Shown here: in pieces, positions 11,308-23,680 of the stretch
Layout of the letters: each line of letters starts with the position of its first letter
How positions within the stretch are numbered: position 1 is the first letter of the stretch
Source: Persicaria tinctoria
Taxonomy: Eukaryota > Streptophyta > Magnoliopsida > Caryophyllales > Polygonaceae
NCBI GenBank assembly: GCA_037127255.1
Contig: JBANSL010000009.1
Coordinates: forward strand, 23,152,475-23,216,474
Direction of reading: 5' to 3'
Length of the DNA: 64,000 nt
Notes under the pieces: generated by a model
Seen by the model: only the letters and a program-made list of their open reading frames with translations
What the model was told of the DNA's origin: nothing
The model's database searches: none
Made by a program: the position numbers and the translations under genes

Positions 11308-11347
11308 ACTAGGGTTTGCACGTTGTTAAGGACGTGCAAACCCTAGT
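11308..11347. repeat. 15-bp perfect inverted repeat containing the shared 20-mer
   Basis: ACTAGGGTTTGCACG (11308-11322) and CGTGCAAACCCTAGT (11333-11347) are exact reverse complements around a 10-base loop. Further degenerate ACGTTGTTAA / GGACGTGCAAA words follow to about 11425. 11089-11460 has no gene. Confidence 0.85.
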
Positions 11348-11469
11348 TTGCCAGTCGACGTACACAGTTGCACGTTGTTAACGACGTACATGCACGTAAA
11401 TAAGGACGTGCAAATCCTTAACTACAATGTGCGGTACAAGACCCAAAATAAAGGGTGGTTTTGTGCAGT

Positions 11470-11665
11470 TTACCGAACCGATAGAGAGAGAGAAATAAGG
11501 CTTTTCTTGTCCTCTCCCTTCCATTCCTTGTTATCGTCGGAGGAGGCTTGACAGTTGGAAATTCCTGCATGGCGCCATCTCTCCGGTGGTCTCTCTCCAA
11601 TCAAACAATCCCTCCTTGTCTACTCTCATCTTTTGCCGCTGTTCATTGATCGGAGGCAATCGCCG
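11470..11665 (+). promoter_or_regulatory. Probable 5' untranslated exon of the hydrolase gene
   Basis: A pyrimidine-rich leader (TTGTCCTCTCCCTTCC, CTCTCCAATC) ends GCAATCGCCG before GTGAGTGCG, a strong donor. An acceptor TTTTGCAG at 12956-12963 precedes the first usable ATG. The leader intron of about 1.3 kb would be 11666-12963. This is inferred from splice signals only. Confidence 0.5.
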
Positions 11666-12978
11666 GTGAGTGCGCCACAACCTTCCCGCTAAACGCCCTC
11701 CCTCGCGTTTTTACTCCCATTCCGGGATCAAATTGTGAATATTTTATTAATCTGCTCGGGTGATTATAAGGCCAGCTTCAATTGTTTTAATTTCGTAAGA
11801 AAGAAAAGGATTGGTTTCGGTATTGATTGCGGGGAATGATCTGGTTTCTGATGATTAATGGAGGGGGGAATTAGGTTAAATGACGTGCTAAGACGATTTT
11901 GTGTAGACCGAGGCTTTTAATTTGAAATGTGCTTTGGATTTGTGGATTGAGCTGCTGGCTTTGAATGGGGGTATTGGTGGATGATCCTTAAGAGTTAAGA
12001 CGTGTTTAGAATATCTATTTATAATGTGAGCTTATGCAATTATGCTTAAGGTTTAGGAATGGTGCTTTCCTTAATCACCATGGAGGAGATGATGCATATA
12101 AAGTGCTGTTGGAGAAAAAGAAGAGATATTTATGTTTAATTTTGTATGCCTTTTTTATGAACTTCTTCATCTTAGTGTTTTCTATTTAGAATTTTAGACT
12201 TCATAATGCTAAGTTCAGAAATGTACATTGTGAAGAGTTTTATTTTCAAGTCCATCTACTTAATAAAGTGACTAAGATTAATTTCCTTTGCCACCTAGCT
12301 ATAAATTTATACCATATTTCCCCCTTACTAGACATTACTAGACAACAACAATTTTACCAAACCGAACCTCACGTTAAAATCTAGGAAATAAAATAAATTG
12401 AAGAAACATTTGAAGTCCTAGAAAGAGGCATGAATAAGGGGTGAGCAGGTATTTCCTCTTCTTTTTTTTTTTGCGTTAGGATGAAGGGACAAAGAAGAGA
12501 AGAGGGATCAAAGGAGTTATGAGGGTGTGTTTGAGATACATCAGTGTAGGATTTGCCATGGTAAACCCACTTAGGGAGGCAATTTGCAAAATTAGCCTTT
12601 TCATAAAATAAAATAAGCTTGTCATAGATGTCAATACAGCAAGTCGCATGTTCTAGTGGGTTTTTTTTTTTGCACATCGCTCTAGCACATGAGTTAATTT
12701 TGCAAATCGCCCACAAGTGAAGAGAGGGAGATGTGTTTTTTTTGGTAATAGGATGGGGGCAAGTATGATTATAGCTTGGTAGATGGAGATATAAGCAGAG
12801 GCTAATAAGCTAGGGGTCTTACTCTTCCGTTATGTTGCACAATTACACTCTGAAGTAGAATTAACCCCCTATGGTAAAATGATGATAATGATGATCCAGA
12901 TATCGCGATGGATACTTTTTCCCTTTATCTATGGATGAACATGATGGCATCCTTCACTTTGCAGGAACTATGTGATTC

Positions 12979-15900
12979 ATGGATGCTGAAACTCCTAGAA
13001 GTGGTGAAGGAACCCGGCCAATGACGGTAAACTCTGTTTCATCTTTGCTTTGATAGTTTATAGACATTTTATGTAGTTGAGTTTATGTGTATAATTGTTA
13101 ATTGTATATGTACACTTATTTGTGTTTGAAGAGTGGAGATTCAAAGAACATAATAAACAGATTTGACTTTGAGGTTGGAGGAGGAAGTGGGAGTCAATTA
13201 AGTTAGTTCTTCATATATTGTCTGTGCTCTATGCTTGCTTATTACTCTTGATCACTTGATTTTTTAATCGATTAATTTCAAATTATTGTGCTTTCTTGTT
13301 GAGAGATCACATAAATACTCCTCTTTGCAATTACAAATTCACTGGTTATGTACATGGTCAATTAGGTGTTCACTTTTGTATATCATTTTTCTTCCTCCAG
13401 TTGTATTCATCAATCTTCCCATGCACGCAAGGTAATTTATGCTATATATCTATAATGATTATCTTTGATTGTGCTGAAGTTTACATGGTTTTTCGTTTTA
13501 CAGGTACGTAATGATAATAGGACAAATGGACAGCTAGTTCCCAGACAGTTTGCTTCTTCACCAACTCTTGATGGTGCTGCTTCTTATCTTGCGGAAACAA
13601 CAACATACCTGGCCAGCTGCTTGCCAAACTTCTCCCGTATGTTTGCATTCTATACTTATTTTTATGTTTTGATATGGCTGTATTAACACTGTCAGAAAAC
13701 TCATCGAATTTGGTGAACTATGGCCATGACATTTTAAGTGATTTTTAATCTCCAAAGGTTACCTTGTTCTGATGCGCCCCTTTTTACTTTTTGTATTAGG
13801 ATCCATAATCACTCTGATCATCATCAAAATTTGTGAAGGGATAATATAATATTTTTATATTTACTAAAGATAATTCTAAACTGTGCTGTTATCAATCAAA
13901 GATTCATATATAGAGAGAAAATTGGGTTTGGACTTTGACAGAGGGGATTGTTAGCAGGAGAGAAGACGAAGAATAAAACATTGGAAATTTGGAAAAGGCA
14001 TGAAGTTGTGTTAAATTGGCAGGAAGTGAAATCAGTAGCCCAAAAACTTGGTTGAAATGACCAGGTCTGCAATGCATGTTGCTTCTAGATTGATGTTGCA
14101 TTACTTCTCTTGAGAAATTAGTTGATAGGCTTTTTATACCTTTTGCTAAGAAAGTTAATGAGGTTCAGGAGGGTGAGGGCTCTAACAGCTCTGTGATAAT
14201 AAAAGGAGCATGATCATTATGTAAACTTTTAGTATAATTAATCATTATTTGACTATTATGTCATTGGTATTGGTTTAAGTACACAAGTATCTCTTAAGTC
14301 TATAGATGCATTTGCAATTAGCAAATTTTTTCTATATATGTAGACTGTAGTATGTACAATAGTTCTAAAATATTATTAGCAAGCTCCATAGAGGATTTGA
14401 ACTTTCTATTGTATCTGTTGTCTTGTTGCCAAGTGCTAACTGATTTATGGAACAGGGAATGAGTAATATCAACTCTTCCTTGCGTTTAACTGAATATTTT
14501 GTGCTGTTATTAAAACATTGTCAATTAAATCCCCGCCTCCAAAAAATGCAAGAATATGCTGAATTTGGTCGATGCATTTATCGCATGTACTCACTTGCTC
14601 CAAATAGCTATATCTGCATGATCTGATATCAGATACAATGAAACGTTGGGTTATTTCTTTCTATATATAATCACTGTTTGATTTCGTGCAATAGATTGTT
14701 TTTTCCCATTGTAAAGAAATAGGAGAATCCAGCTATTTTGGCCGCACATTATCAATTGGCTTATGCTGCCTTTGACATAAGAGGAGGTTGCTGTAGATAA
14801 ATGGTTTCTTTGCTATTTTCTGGAGTGTCTGGTTTTGAAGGAATATACGGAGCTTTTCAGAAATGGGCCTATCATTGCAGTTGCTCTAGCTCCTCTAAGA
14901 TAAAGTGATTTGTTTGTCATTTAGTGTTTGGTTTTAGAGGAATATAAGTAGCTTTTCTGATATGGGTCTATCTTTGCAGTTGCTCTTAGATAAAGTGGTT
15001 CATCTATCATCTCTGTGGAGTCATGCACTTGGGGTAGTTGGGGCATTAAGGTCACTCTTTGATTTATTTGCATCATAACCATATAGCTTTATAGTTCTTT
15101 AAATAACACGAATTGGGGGATGCCTTCTCTTGGATTCAATAGTTGATTTCATAGAGCTTTTGATAAAGTTTTAAATTTGAATAGGTTAACGAAGTTGACA
15201 GTTACAATATTCTTGATGCTCAGGGCGTTCTTTACTTTCTTCTTTTTTTTCTCTTGATTGGAAACTTGGATGACCTTATAAGTTATATCAACACGCTGTA
15301 TCTTCTGAATAATTTGCAGCAAGGGGTTCTTCTACAAATGGGAAAGAATTAGTGACTTTTTCCTCTGAGGGAGGGAGAGTATCACTCCCAGAAAACCAAC
15401 CTTCTTCAAGTTGGGCGAATGGAAGTAGATACGAACTTGCGACATCTAGCGGTGCAGCTACTGGTTCTTCTCAAATGAATGAAAGTGTCAGGGCTTCAGT
15501 TGAAGATTCATCGCAGAATAGTGGTATTTCAGTGGCTTCTACTTCTGGTATTACTCGTATTCCACTCTTGAAAAGGTATTATAGCATGCTTTTTACAGCT
15601 CCATCGGTAAATCGAATCTTATAGGATACCCACATGACACCTGATTGCAAAACAATGAATAATATAATAATTGGATAGCCCCAAACACAATAAAGCATTT
15701 CACTTTACAGAATCTTATAGGATACACATCTGTAATATAATTTGTTAATCGAATCTTGTCACATACTTTTTACAACTCTTTTTCCTCTTTTTCAATTTGC
15801 ATATGTGCAAATTGACAAAGAGATTGTAAAGTTTTATAGCTAGTTCTTTGATTCTATACAAACCTGTCATTTTTTATAAAAAAAATAAAAGTGGCATACG

Positions 15901-18900
15901 AAAGGGTTGGTTAGAGAGAATGCAATACATGTTTTCAGGTTGCAAGTCGCTCGAATCTCTTAATACAAACTTTTGACATTTTTGTCAGCACGAACAGGCT
16001 TGGATGATTGATATTGCACCACTCTGTTATGAAGAAAAGTGTGCCATAGAAGAATGTAGGGAATGTATTATTCTAGAAGGAAAGGGTCATATGTTAGTAT
16101 GATACTATGATAATCGGTTAAGCTGTGAGCCTGTGGCAGAGAGAATGTTAGGGTGACTGACAGTGATGAGGGGTTTGACTTGAGCAAAATAGTAGTAGTA
16201 TAAAATATAAATAGGGGACTAGCCCGCAGGTGTTAGTATTACACCCATATTTATCTTACACCAACAGCATTTGTTTTTAAGATACATTAAAGCATCTTGG
16301 ATTCATGGACCTGTGTCTATTGTTGAACATAAATATGGGTGTAAAGTAACATGACTTTTATGCATGAATTGAACCTTTTCATTTCACATGGCTTTGAAAA
16401 TTGTTGATTGTTCTGCACTTAATAGACTCAAAATTAAAAAATACAAGCATTACACATTCCTTGCAATTACTCATTATACTTTTTTATTTTAAGGGTTAAT
16501 ATATTAAACTTTAAAAGAATATTTTCATGTGGGTTCCTAGTGGTCTAGTGGTGGACTAGAGCCGCTAGTAAGGAGCATCAAAATCATGAGCCGCTAGGTT
16601 AGGTGCGACTCCTGTCTCTTCAAGCCACGGCTATCAGAAGTCGGACCCGCACCCTAAGGTTGTGAAAGACTGAGACCCCCTTCGGCTCGTCCATCAAGGG
16701 TCTTATCCTAGCACAACCATTAAATAAACCCAATAAAGCGATGGTTTGGTTTACAAAAAATTGGGTAACCATATTCTATCCGGGCCTATAAGCAAAAAAA
16801 ACAGCCTGCATATATCATTGGAGGTCTTCAATCTTCAGGCTTTTGTGATTTGGGTGTTATGCTCAATCTTGTCATTGCTCACTTGAGTTTGTAGATGGTT
16901 CACCGAGACTTGGTATTAGTCCTTGTTGTAAAGTATCAGCAGCATTGAAGTGCAGGGAGTGGTTGTGGCTGAGCACTTTGTATACATGAATTTTGATCAA
17001 TTTGGTGACCTCTTCGGGGCTTTTAGCAATGCCTTCAAACACCTTCTCATTGCGTGATTTCCATAAGTAACATATTGTTGCTGCTAGAGAGATCCTTTTA
17101 GCTTTGGATTGCCAACCTCTACCTCAAGCTTCTTTCTTCATCCACTTTAGGCCACTGCTGAGGGAGTTCATCCTTCTCCAAATGCCAACCCAACTCTTAA
17201 CCTGTGACCAGACATTTGAGGAAAAGTTACAGGAAAAAAATAGGTGTTCATGAGATTCAGTTGCTTGGTTACAGAAGTGACAGTTTAGATCAACTTCCCT
17301 AGTCCTGATGAGATCACTTGTGGCTAGCCTCCTTTTAGCTGCAAGCCACAAGATGAAAGCGTGTTTAGGGAGTATTGCATTGTCCCGCACCACTGAGCTC
17401 CACGGGGGTCTTTGAGCCTTTCTTCTGAAGTGTTCATAAGCTGCATTTGCCCTGTATTTTCCTCCTTGCCCATTATACTTCATTTGATTCCACCTAAGAT
17501 GTGTTAAACTAAAACCAGCCTTGATATCTTAGCCTAGTGGAACGGGCAAGGAGAACTGTTCGTGGGTCAGCAGATGATATTGGTTGGCTTCAGAACGATC
17601 CTGAAGTGCCTCCTGTTGAAGATGGTACAGAAAGGTTTATGGAAATACTGGACAGCATCAGGTACAGAAAGGTTTGGTGCTGCTGACAGTGACATAACTG
17701 TATACCTAAAAAGGCTATCATGTATCATCTTATCTTTCATTTCTCAGGCATGGAGTCCACAGGTTGCCGAACACAATGGTTTATTTGCTGATTCCAGGTA
17801 TTATTAAATTCCTTTTGAAAATAGATGTGACAGTTCTGGTGCATCCATATTCTGCTTTCTAATCTGTTACAGCAATGCCTGTGCACATTCTGCATTTTTG
17901 CTATATCCTGCTTCCAGACCCCCTAAAATAAAAATAAATTCTCATCTGATTCATTTATGTATTTTGCAGGCAAAAAATTGGTTAAAGCTTAGTTTCTTTT
18001 ATTAATTTATTTTATTAAGCAGCCAGTAGTCTTAAAAAAATATTGAAGAAAGAGGGTGAAAGAGGGGGTGAGGGATATTAATGATTTTTTGTTTTGTCAT
18101 CTTTTCTTTCTGATCAAAATCTAAAAATCTATAGATGATAAAAAAAGACATGCACAATGCAAGCCCCGTTTTGTCATCTTTTATCTCATATTTGATGAAT
18201 TCTGAAATTTTGAAGATGAAGAAGAACAAAGAAACAAAGGGCAGAGACGTGTGTGCAAATTGAATCCTCTTGTGTACATACTACATATCTAAATATTGCA
18301 AGGGAATATCATGCACATTGTCGAACTCTTGCCCTTGTGTGTATATAGCTCCAAGCCTACAACAAGATCTGAAAATAAGTGCTGCAGAAATAGAAACTTT
18401 TGATCATTATGCTCTAAAAAGAACTGAATATAGGTGGTGAAGAGACTTTCTTACTCTTTTCCACAAATATGGCCTACTTTTAGAATTATTAGAGGGGGGA
18501 AAAGTATGTGCTGTTAGATTTTGTGGCTGTAATGGAAAGTGCTGCAGAAAAGGAGTTTAGATATCATGATTTAGTAGCTTCTCAATTTTCTAATAAGGAA
18601 ACAATTTGCTTAGAGTCTCGATATCTCTCTATTGATTTTTACAGTTCAGATGCCTTTCTACCATCTTTACTAGAGAATTGTGTAATGGCAGGACTTTTCA
18701 GCAACCATGGACCGCTCTATTTTTCCAGTGCAAAGACCTACTTTTCAAAGATGGGTCTAGCATGTCATATTGCTAAGATCCATAGTGAGGTAGTTCTTAT
18801 AGTTGCATGATGCCTACTACAGCATAACATGGCGTTCTTTGACCTGTTTCTAAGATTGATTTATTAGGCTTCTGTGGAGAAAAATGCAAGAGAATTAAAA

Positions 18901-20728
18901 GATTATATAGAGGAGATATATTGGGGTGCAAAGAAGCCTGTCATGCTGCTTGGTCACAGCAAAGGAGGTATTGATACTGCTGCTGCTTTGTCCATGTACT
19001 GGCCTGATTTGAAGGATAAGGTTGCTGGCTTGGTTTTAGCTCAAAGTCCATATGGAGGTAGTCCAATAGCTTCTGATATTCTTCGGCCAGGACAACTTGG
19101 GGATTATGTTAATGTCCGTAAACTGATGGAGATCCTGATCTGTAAGGTTATCAAGGTATTTTTTTGTTGTTGTTTTCTGTGAAGTGTGCCTCTTTCTGCT
19201 GAACATCCATAATTTTAGGCATGTCCTGGATGCTATATCATTTGAGATTCGTTTGTACGATTCATTTGTTGGAGCAATTAAAACATTTTGAAATTATAGT
19301 AGGTGCTAGGAGATGATGAGGGGTAAATGGATGATGACACTTGGTGCCAGGCACGGAAAAGCTCAGCCCACCCCATTTTTTGACGGAATATGTATTGTAT
19401 GGGTGAAATAGGGATCACAAGATAAGATTGGCCTAGTGGTACATGCCTAGTACTTTAACTCCCAAATCATAGGTTCAAATCCTGCCTTTGACAACCACAC
19501 AATCAATTGCTTTTTTTTTTCTTTTATCAATAATATCTACATCTAATTCTATATATTTTATGACTAAATATCTCTATGTAAAAATTTTCACAATAATTTT
19601 TTTACTATGTACCCAATAAATTATATACGAGATAATAAATCTAATTATATCAATTTCATTACTGTATTTCTCTATTTTCATTCAATTTTTTCAACAATAA
19701 TTTTCCTTTATGTCATAAGGAAATCTAGCACACCCCGATTTTTATTCCTGGTTCCGTCCCTGCCTGGTGCCTTGAAATTCATCTCAAGAATGTTCTTTGT
19801 TCTACAACATAGCAATCCCCAACACATTATTGATATTTGGACATCATTCATCATAAATATTAATATGAAGATAGTTCACACTTCATAGGCAAGATGGCAA
19901 TGTACATTTTATTTATTTTGTGGCAAGATAATATAACTAGAAGGCATCTTTACCAATGAGTTCAAGATTGGTGATTGACTTGTATAATGGGCAAGTGAAA
20001 TAGAAGAGAGAAAATCGGAGTTTTTTTGGTCAAAGAGAAAATGCTAGCTCTTATTTACAGATTTCAACAGAAATCAAAGAGACAACCTCGGAACCCCCAC
20101 GTCATAAAAAAAAACAAAAAAAACAAAAAAAAAAACAAAAAACAGAAATCAAAGAGACGAGATGATTGAGTTTATGGTTGATTATATTAGAAGCGTCAAG
20201 CATTTGATGTAGTTTGTAACATTGACTGATCAATTTCTTTAATGTTATATGTTTCATTTAAAGGGTGACATACAAGCTCTAGAAGACTTGACTTACGAGA
20301 AAAGGAGGGAATTCTTGAAGCATCACAAACTTCCAGAGGAACTCCCGGTTGTTTCTTTCCACACTGCAGCTAAGATTACCCCCGCTGTTCTGGCAACATT
20401 ATCTCATGTAGCACATGCCGAACTTGGCCAAGCAACTAAAGTTCCGGTTGTGGTGCCCCTTGGAGCTGTCATGGGCGCTTGTGCTCAGCTACTTATGACG
20501 AGGTATGGGGAGAAGAGTGATGGCCTTGTTACATGCCGGGACGCAGAGGTCCCCGGATCCATTGTTGTGCGACCAACACGTAACATGGACCATGCATGGA
20601 TGGTGTACTCACCACTGAGCGATGACCCTTCCGAACCAAATGCTTCAGAAGTGTGTGAGGCTCTTGTTGAATTGCTTCTGGAAGTGGGACAGAAGAAGAA
20701 ATGTGGCCTTCCTATAGAAAATGAATGA
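12979..20728 (+). CDS. Alpha/beta hydrolase-fold protein, about 10 coding exons
   Basis: Coding exons by frame and GT-AG sites: 12979-13026, 13132-13201, a small exon near 13402-13432, 13504 (or 13521)-13636, 15320-15575, 17533-17661, 17748-17797, 18692-18789, 18868-19155 and 20264-20728 (TGA). The first half is Ser/Asn-rich and looks disordered. The second half is the hydrolase: NTMVYLLIPGLFSNHGPLYF, nucleophile motif LLGHSKGGIDTAAA, LAQSPYGGSPIASD, then TCRDAEVPGS and NMDHAWMVY, which offer Ser, Asp and His for a triad. Total is about 520 aa. Phases agree from exon 4 on; the joins around exon 3 are unsettled. An earlier ATG at 12969 is followed at once by TGA, so 12979 is the start. The substrate is unknown. 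Introns hold transposon debris, but coding exons are intact. Confidence 0.8.
16231..16351. mobile_element. Small MITE-like inverted repeat in hydrolase intron
   Basis: The left end TGTTAGTATTACACCCATAT and the reverse complement of the right end (TGTTACTTTACACCCATAT) agree over about 22 bp, enclosing about 120 bp in all. No clear target duplication, so the family is not assigned. Confidence 0.45.
16531..16762 (+). mobile_element. tRNA-derived SINE
   Basis: TGGTCTAGTGG (16541-16551) matches a pol III A box and GGTGCGACTCC (16602-16612) a B box with one mismatch from GGTTCGANTCC. They are spaced as in tRNA-derived plant SINEs. A non-tRNA body of about 130 bp follows and ends in an A-rich tail (TTTACAAAAAATTGG). 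No anticodon-arm fold or CCA-type end supports a functional tRNA. Confidence 0.65.
16860..17490 (-). pseudogene. L1-type LINE fragment: reverse transcriptase zinc-binding C-terminus
   Basis: The minus frame 17483-17124 gives the zf-RVT domain found at the end of plant L1 ORF2: AILPKHAFILWLAAKRRLAT, CHFCNQATESHEHLFFSC (Cys/His zinc site) and WSQVKSWVGI. The frame meets TGA directly after KWMKKEA. The same frame then continues with the expected LINE tail ISLAATICYLWKSRNEKVF to about 16880. No upstream RT or endonuclease is present, as for a 5'-truncated insertion. It lies antisense inside the 15576-17532 intron. Confidence 0.85.
19425..19525 (+). mobile_element. Degenerate tRNA-derived SINE
   Basis: TGGCCTAGTGG (19429-19439) is an A box and GGTTCAAATCC (19472-19482) a perfect B box. 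A short tail then ends in a T-rich run. It sits in the last intron of the hydrolase gene. The tRNA-like part is too diverged to be a gene. Confidence 0.55.
20097..20145. repeat. A-rich (A4-10C)n low-complexity tract
   Basis: Runs of A broken by single C residues, in the last intron of the hydrolase gene just upstream of the final exon. No other feature is seen there. Confidence 0.85.
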
Positions 20729-21506
20729 CTGTGACCAATGTGTTATCTATTGTAACGCAACCACACCCTCCGCTGCAGCTCCAACTGCATCTGCAACGAC
20801 AAATGCAATCAATTTGTACAAAATATCTGTTACATATCTATTAACTCGAGTTTTCTTTCAAGAAAATAGCTCAATGGTGCCAGGTAACATAACTGCTTTT
20901 CTTGTGAAGTTGCGAGTATGCTGACCATTCCGTCATTGACCAATCACTAGGTTTTACACAACTGAGAACGACTTAATTAGCAGCTCTTTGTATATAACTT
21001 TCAAGCAAACTACAATCACCCAAGACCCAACCTGGAGGATCAACCAAGTACCCAACCTATCTCATCTCCCCTCCGTCCATTTATAATCAGAGTCCAATAT
21101 TAAAATTTGATACCCAATCTCCCCTTTCCATTGAGGCACAAAAGCCAGAATCTTTCATCAGATGAATTCCTACTCCGTGCATCGCCAAATAGATAAGCTC
21201 TCCTGGAATCCAATTCAAGATTTGCTAATCCAATTGGAACACTAGATATTCTCCTTCAATCAATTCAATACACTTTCAACAGTAAAACAGAACCACTTAA
21301 TATTTCTCATTTGTAGGTAAACATACAACAAGGCAAAGAAAAAGGAAGAGGGGGGAGAGAGAGAGAAGAGATTTATAGCCCTAACATCTATCTAACCACA
21401 AACATTTAGATAAAAAAAAATACATCAGTAAAACTCGAAAGAAATTATTAATTAGTACTGTAGGAAAGAACATCAAACACCAACCAGGAACCAGTACTGA
21501 AATGAA

Positions 21507-22499
21507 CTAAAAGTCAGCATCCATCTTGAACTCATGAATCCCGCTGTTCCCATTCAATCCATTCATAACCGAAGCTTTCTGGTAATCCCCAACCCTCTTC
21601 TCGAAGAAATTGGCCTTCCCCTGCAGCGAGATGAGCTCCATCCAATCAAAGGGGTTGGGCACACCGTACACCTTCCCGCACCCAAGCGACCCTAGCAACC
21701 TATCAGCCACAAATTCAATGTATTGACTCATCAGATCTCCGTTCATCCCGATCAACGCGCACGGCAGCGCGTCGCACACGAACTCCCTCTCTATCTCCAC
21801 CGCCTCTCTCACTATGCCCTTCACCCGCTCCTCCGGGAGCTTGTTCCTCAGCAGCTCGTAGATAAGGCATGCGAAGTCGCAGTGCAGCCCCTCGTCTCTC
21901 GAGATCAGCTCGTTTGAGAAGGTGAGGCCGGGCATCAGCCCCCGCTTCTTCAGCCAGAAGATGGCGCAGAAGCTCCCGGAGAAGAAGATGCCTTCGACGC
22001 AGGCGAAGGCGACGATGCGCTCGGCGAAGGAGTCCGCGGAGTCGATCCACCTCAGGGCCCAGTCGGCCTTTTTGGCCACGGCGGGGATGGTGTCGACCGC
22101 ATGGAAGAGGTGGTGCTTCTCGTCGGAGTCACGAATCAGCGTCTCGATGAGGAGGCTGTACATCTCGGAGTGGATATTCTCAATCGCGATCTGGAACCCG
22201 TAGAACGCGCGGGCCTCAGACACCTGGATCTCCTTCATGAACCTCCCGGCGAGGTTCTCGAGGACGATTCCATCGGAGGCGGCGAAGAAGGCGAGGACAT
22301 GAGAGACGAAGTGCTTCTCGTCGGAAGTTAGGGTTTCGTCCCAGTGGCGGAGGTCCTGTGAGAGGTCAACCTCCTCGGCCGTCCAGAAAGAGGCCTCGGC
22401 CTTCTTGTACATCTCCCAGATGCGAGGGTACTGGATCGGGAACATACAGAACCGGTCTGGATTGGGGGCGAGGAGCGGCTCTTCGGGGATTGAAGGCAT
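21507..22499 (-). CDS. RNR2: Ribonucleoside-diphosphate reductase small subunit (R2)
   Basis: A single 330-aa open frame without introns, full length for plant R2 (TSO2/RNR2 type). R2 houses the di-iron/tyrosyl radical that lets the R1 subunit reduce ribonucleotides to deoxyribonucleotides for DNA synthesis. Expected ligands are present: Asp76 (ASDGIV), Glu107 and His110 (IENIHSEMY), Glu169 (FACVEG), Glu203 and His206 ([10 protein letters not shown]), with the radical Tyr114. [20 protein letters not shown] and [20 protein letters not shown] are near invariant. The C-terminus HEFKMDADF is the R1-binding tail. The chosen ATG gives [20 protein letters not shown], the usual plant start. It is GC-richer than the surroundings. 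20729-21506 holds the two 3' flanks and no other gene. Confidence 0.97.
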   Translation of the reverse strand: MPSIPEEPLLAPNPDRFCMFPIQYPRIWEMYKKAEASFWTAEEVDLSQDLRHWDETLTSDEKHFVSHVLAFFAASDGIVLENLAGRFMKEIQVSEARAFYGFQIAIENIHSEMYSLLIETLIRDSDEKHHLFHAVDTIPAVAKKADWALRWIDSADSFAERIVAFACVEGIFFSGSFCAIFWLKKRGLMPGLTFSNELISRDEGLHCDFACLIYELLRNKLPEERVKGIVREAVEIEREFVCDALPCALIGMNGDLMSQYIEFVADRLLGSLGCGKVYGVPNPFDWMELISLQGKANFFEKRVGDYQKASVMNGLNGNSGIHEFKMDADF

Positions 22500-22520
22500 T
22501 GTTTGAGAGCTTCAATGTCG

Positions 22521-22574
22521 GATTTGGGGATTTCTTTGTAATTGATTGTGTGATTTGGGGATTTCTTTGTAATT
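22521..22574. repeat. Two copies of a 23-bp unit in the RNR2 leader or promoter
   Basis: GATTTGGGGATTTCTTTGTA plus ATT occurs at 22521-22543 and 22552-22574, just upstream of the RNR2 start on the opposite strand. The effect is unknown. Confidence 0.85.
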
Positions 22575-22893
22575 TGGATTTGGGGTTTCACGGGGAAGGG
22601 GGGTTTGGTTTTATAAGGGATTCGGAAACGGTTTTGGGGAAGGGGCGGATTGAATTTCGAATTTTTAGTGGATGTAAAGCTTGCGGGTGAAATATTGTCA
22701 AGTTACCGTTTTAGCCCTGCGTTGGTCTGTGTGAATGCGTTGTTTGTGAGGGGTAGTTTTGGGTATTTAGAGGTTTTAGCGAAATTTTGGAGCGAAGCTT
22801 GTTGGGGAAGATTTATTTTTTGAAAGTTTCGAATTTTTGGTGTAAAAAAGTTCAAAACTTTTGGAATCATTTGATTTGTTTAAATGGAGTGTA

Positions 22894-22916
22894 TGGCGGG
22901 AATTCTGGTTGGCGCC
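22894..22916 (-). promoter_or_regulatory. Paired E2F-like sites upstream of RNR2
   Basis: On the minus strand TTGGCGCC-type and TTCCCGCC-type octamers (plus-strand GGCGGGAA at 22896-22903 and TTGGCGCC near 22909-22916) match TTSSCGSS. Plant R2 genes are known S-phase E2F targets. The pair lies about 400 bp from the ATG. Assignment is by motif only. 22920-23680 is AT-rich with no gene. Confidence 0.5.
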
Positions 22917-23059
22917 CCGGGATTGAGCGGCCAAAAAGGTCTTTTTGATAAGAAATGCTCAAATTATGGATTTTGATATTATATTATTAAGGGTATGTTT
23001 CGCGGCGTTCCTACTTCCTAGTGTATAAGAATATAAGGGTACCGAGGCCATATACACCC

Positions 23060-23170
23060 GTAAACACTTCGGTGCTTAACTTACTTTTTAATTGTCACAT
23101 CAGCATAAGAAAACCCTTAAACTTTTTATCAATTTCACCCACATCCGTGCACTCAACTCGTCAGCCCTTC
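23060..23170. repeat. Dispersed repeat, inverted copy near 55.7 kb
   Basis: The stretch from TTAACTTACTTTTTAATTGT through CTTTTTATCAATTTCACCCA to about 23170 has a recognisable reverse-complement relative at about 55725-55815. It probably represents one non-autonomous repeat family. Ends were not defined. Confidence 0.5.
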
Positions 23171-23680
23171 GTCTACTTCTTAATCATTTTCTTTTTATTT
23201 TATTAATCAAAATTATGAATTTATTTATTTATTTATTTCTTATTAATAATTATTCTGGAGTATGATATTTTTATTATTATTTAAATATTATTGACAAAAT
23301 AAAAAATTTAAAAATTATTTTAATTAATAAAATAAAAACCCATATTAAAAAACACATAATCTCGTTTGGTTATCTAAGCATAATTTTATCTTTTTTTACT
23401 CAAACATATTCGAAATGAGTGTTTATGGATAGATAAAATTAAACTTTATTCAAATATATATTTGATTTTTTAAAAACAAATGTTAAACAATTATAAAATC
23501 ACTTTACAAAAATTTAATTATGTACGACAAGTGGCCAAGCAATATTCAACTCTCCCCTTGTCTACCATTTCATTTGCAAGACTATGGATTCGTATGAGAC
23601 AGGGTTAATAAACTGACTAAAATTATAAACATAGTGGAAATTATAAATTGTTTGTAAAAATAGTTAAAAATTTAAACAAC

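Noticed and set aside
12381..12716. 111-aa minus-strand frame in the hydrolase leader intron
   Set aside because: No recognisable motif, low-complexity lysine runs, inside an intron, no start context.
16541..16612. Possible tRNA gene from A and B boxes
   Set aside because: No acceptor stem or anticodon arm can be formed; the 3' body and A-rich tail fit a SINE.
19429..19482. Possible tRNA gene from A and B boxes
   Set aside because: Box spacing is right but no cloverleaf pairing is seen, so it was called a degenerate SINE.
21715..22690. Open frames antisense or shifted to RNR2
   Set aside because: They are shadows of a GC-rich, strongly conserved coding sequence; the 330-aa R2 frame explains the openness.
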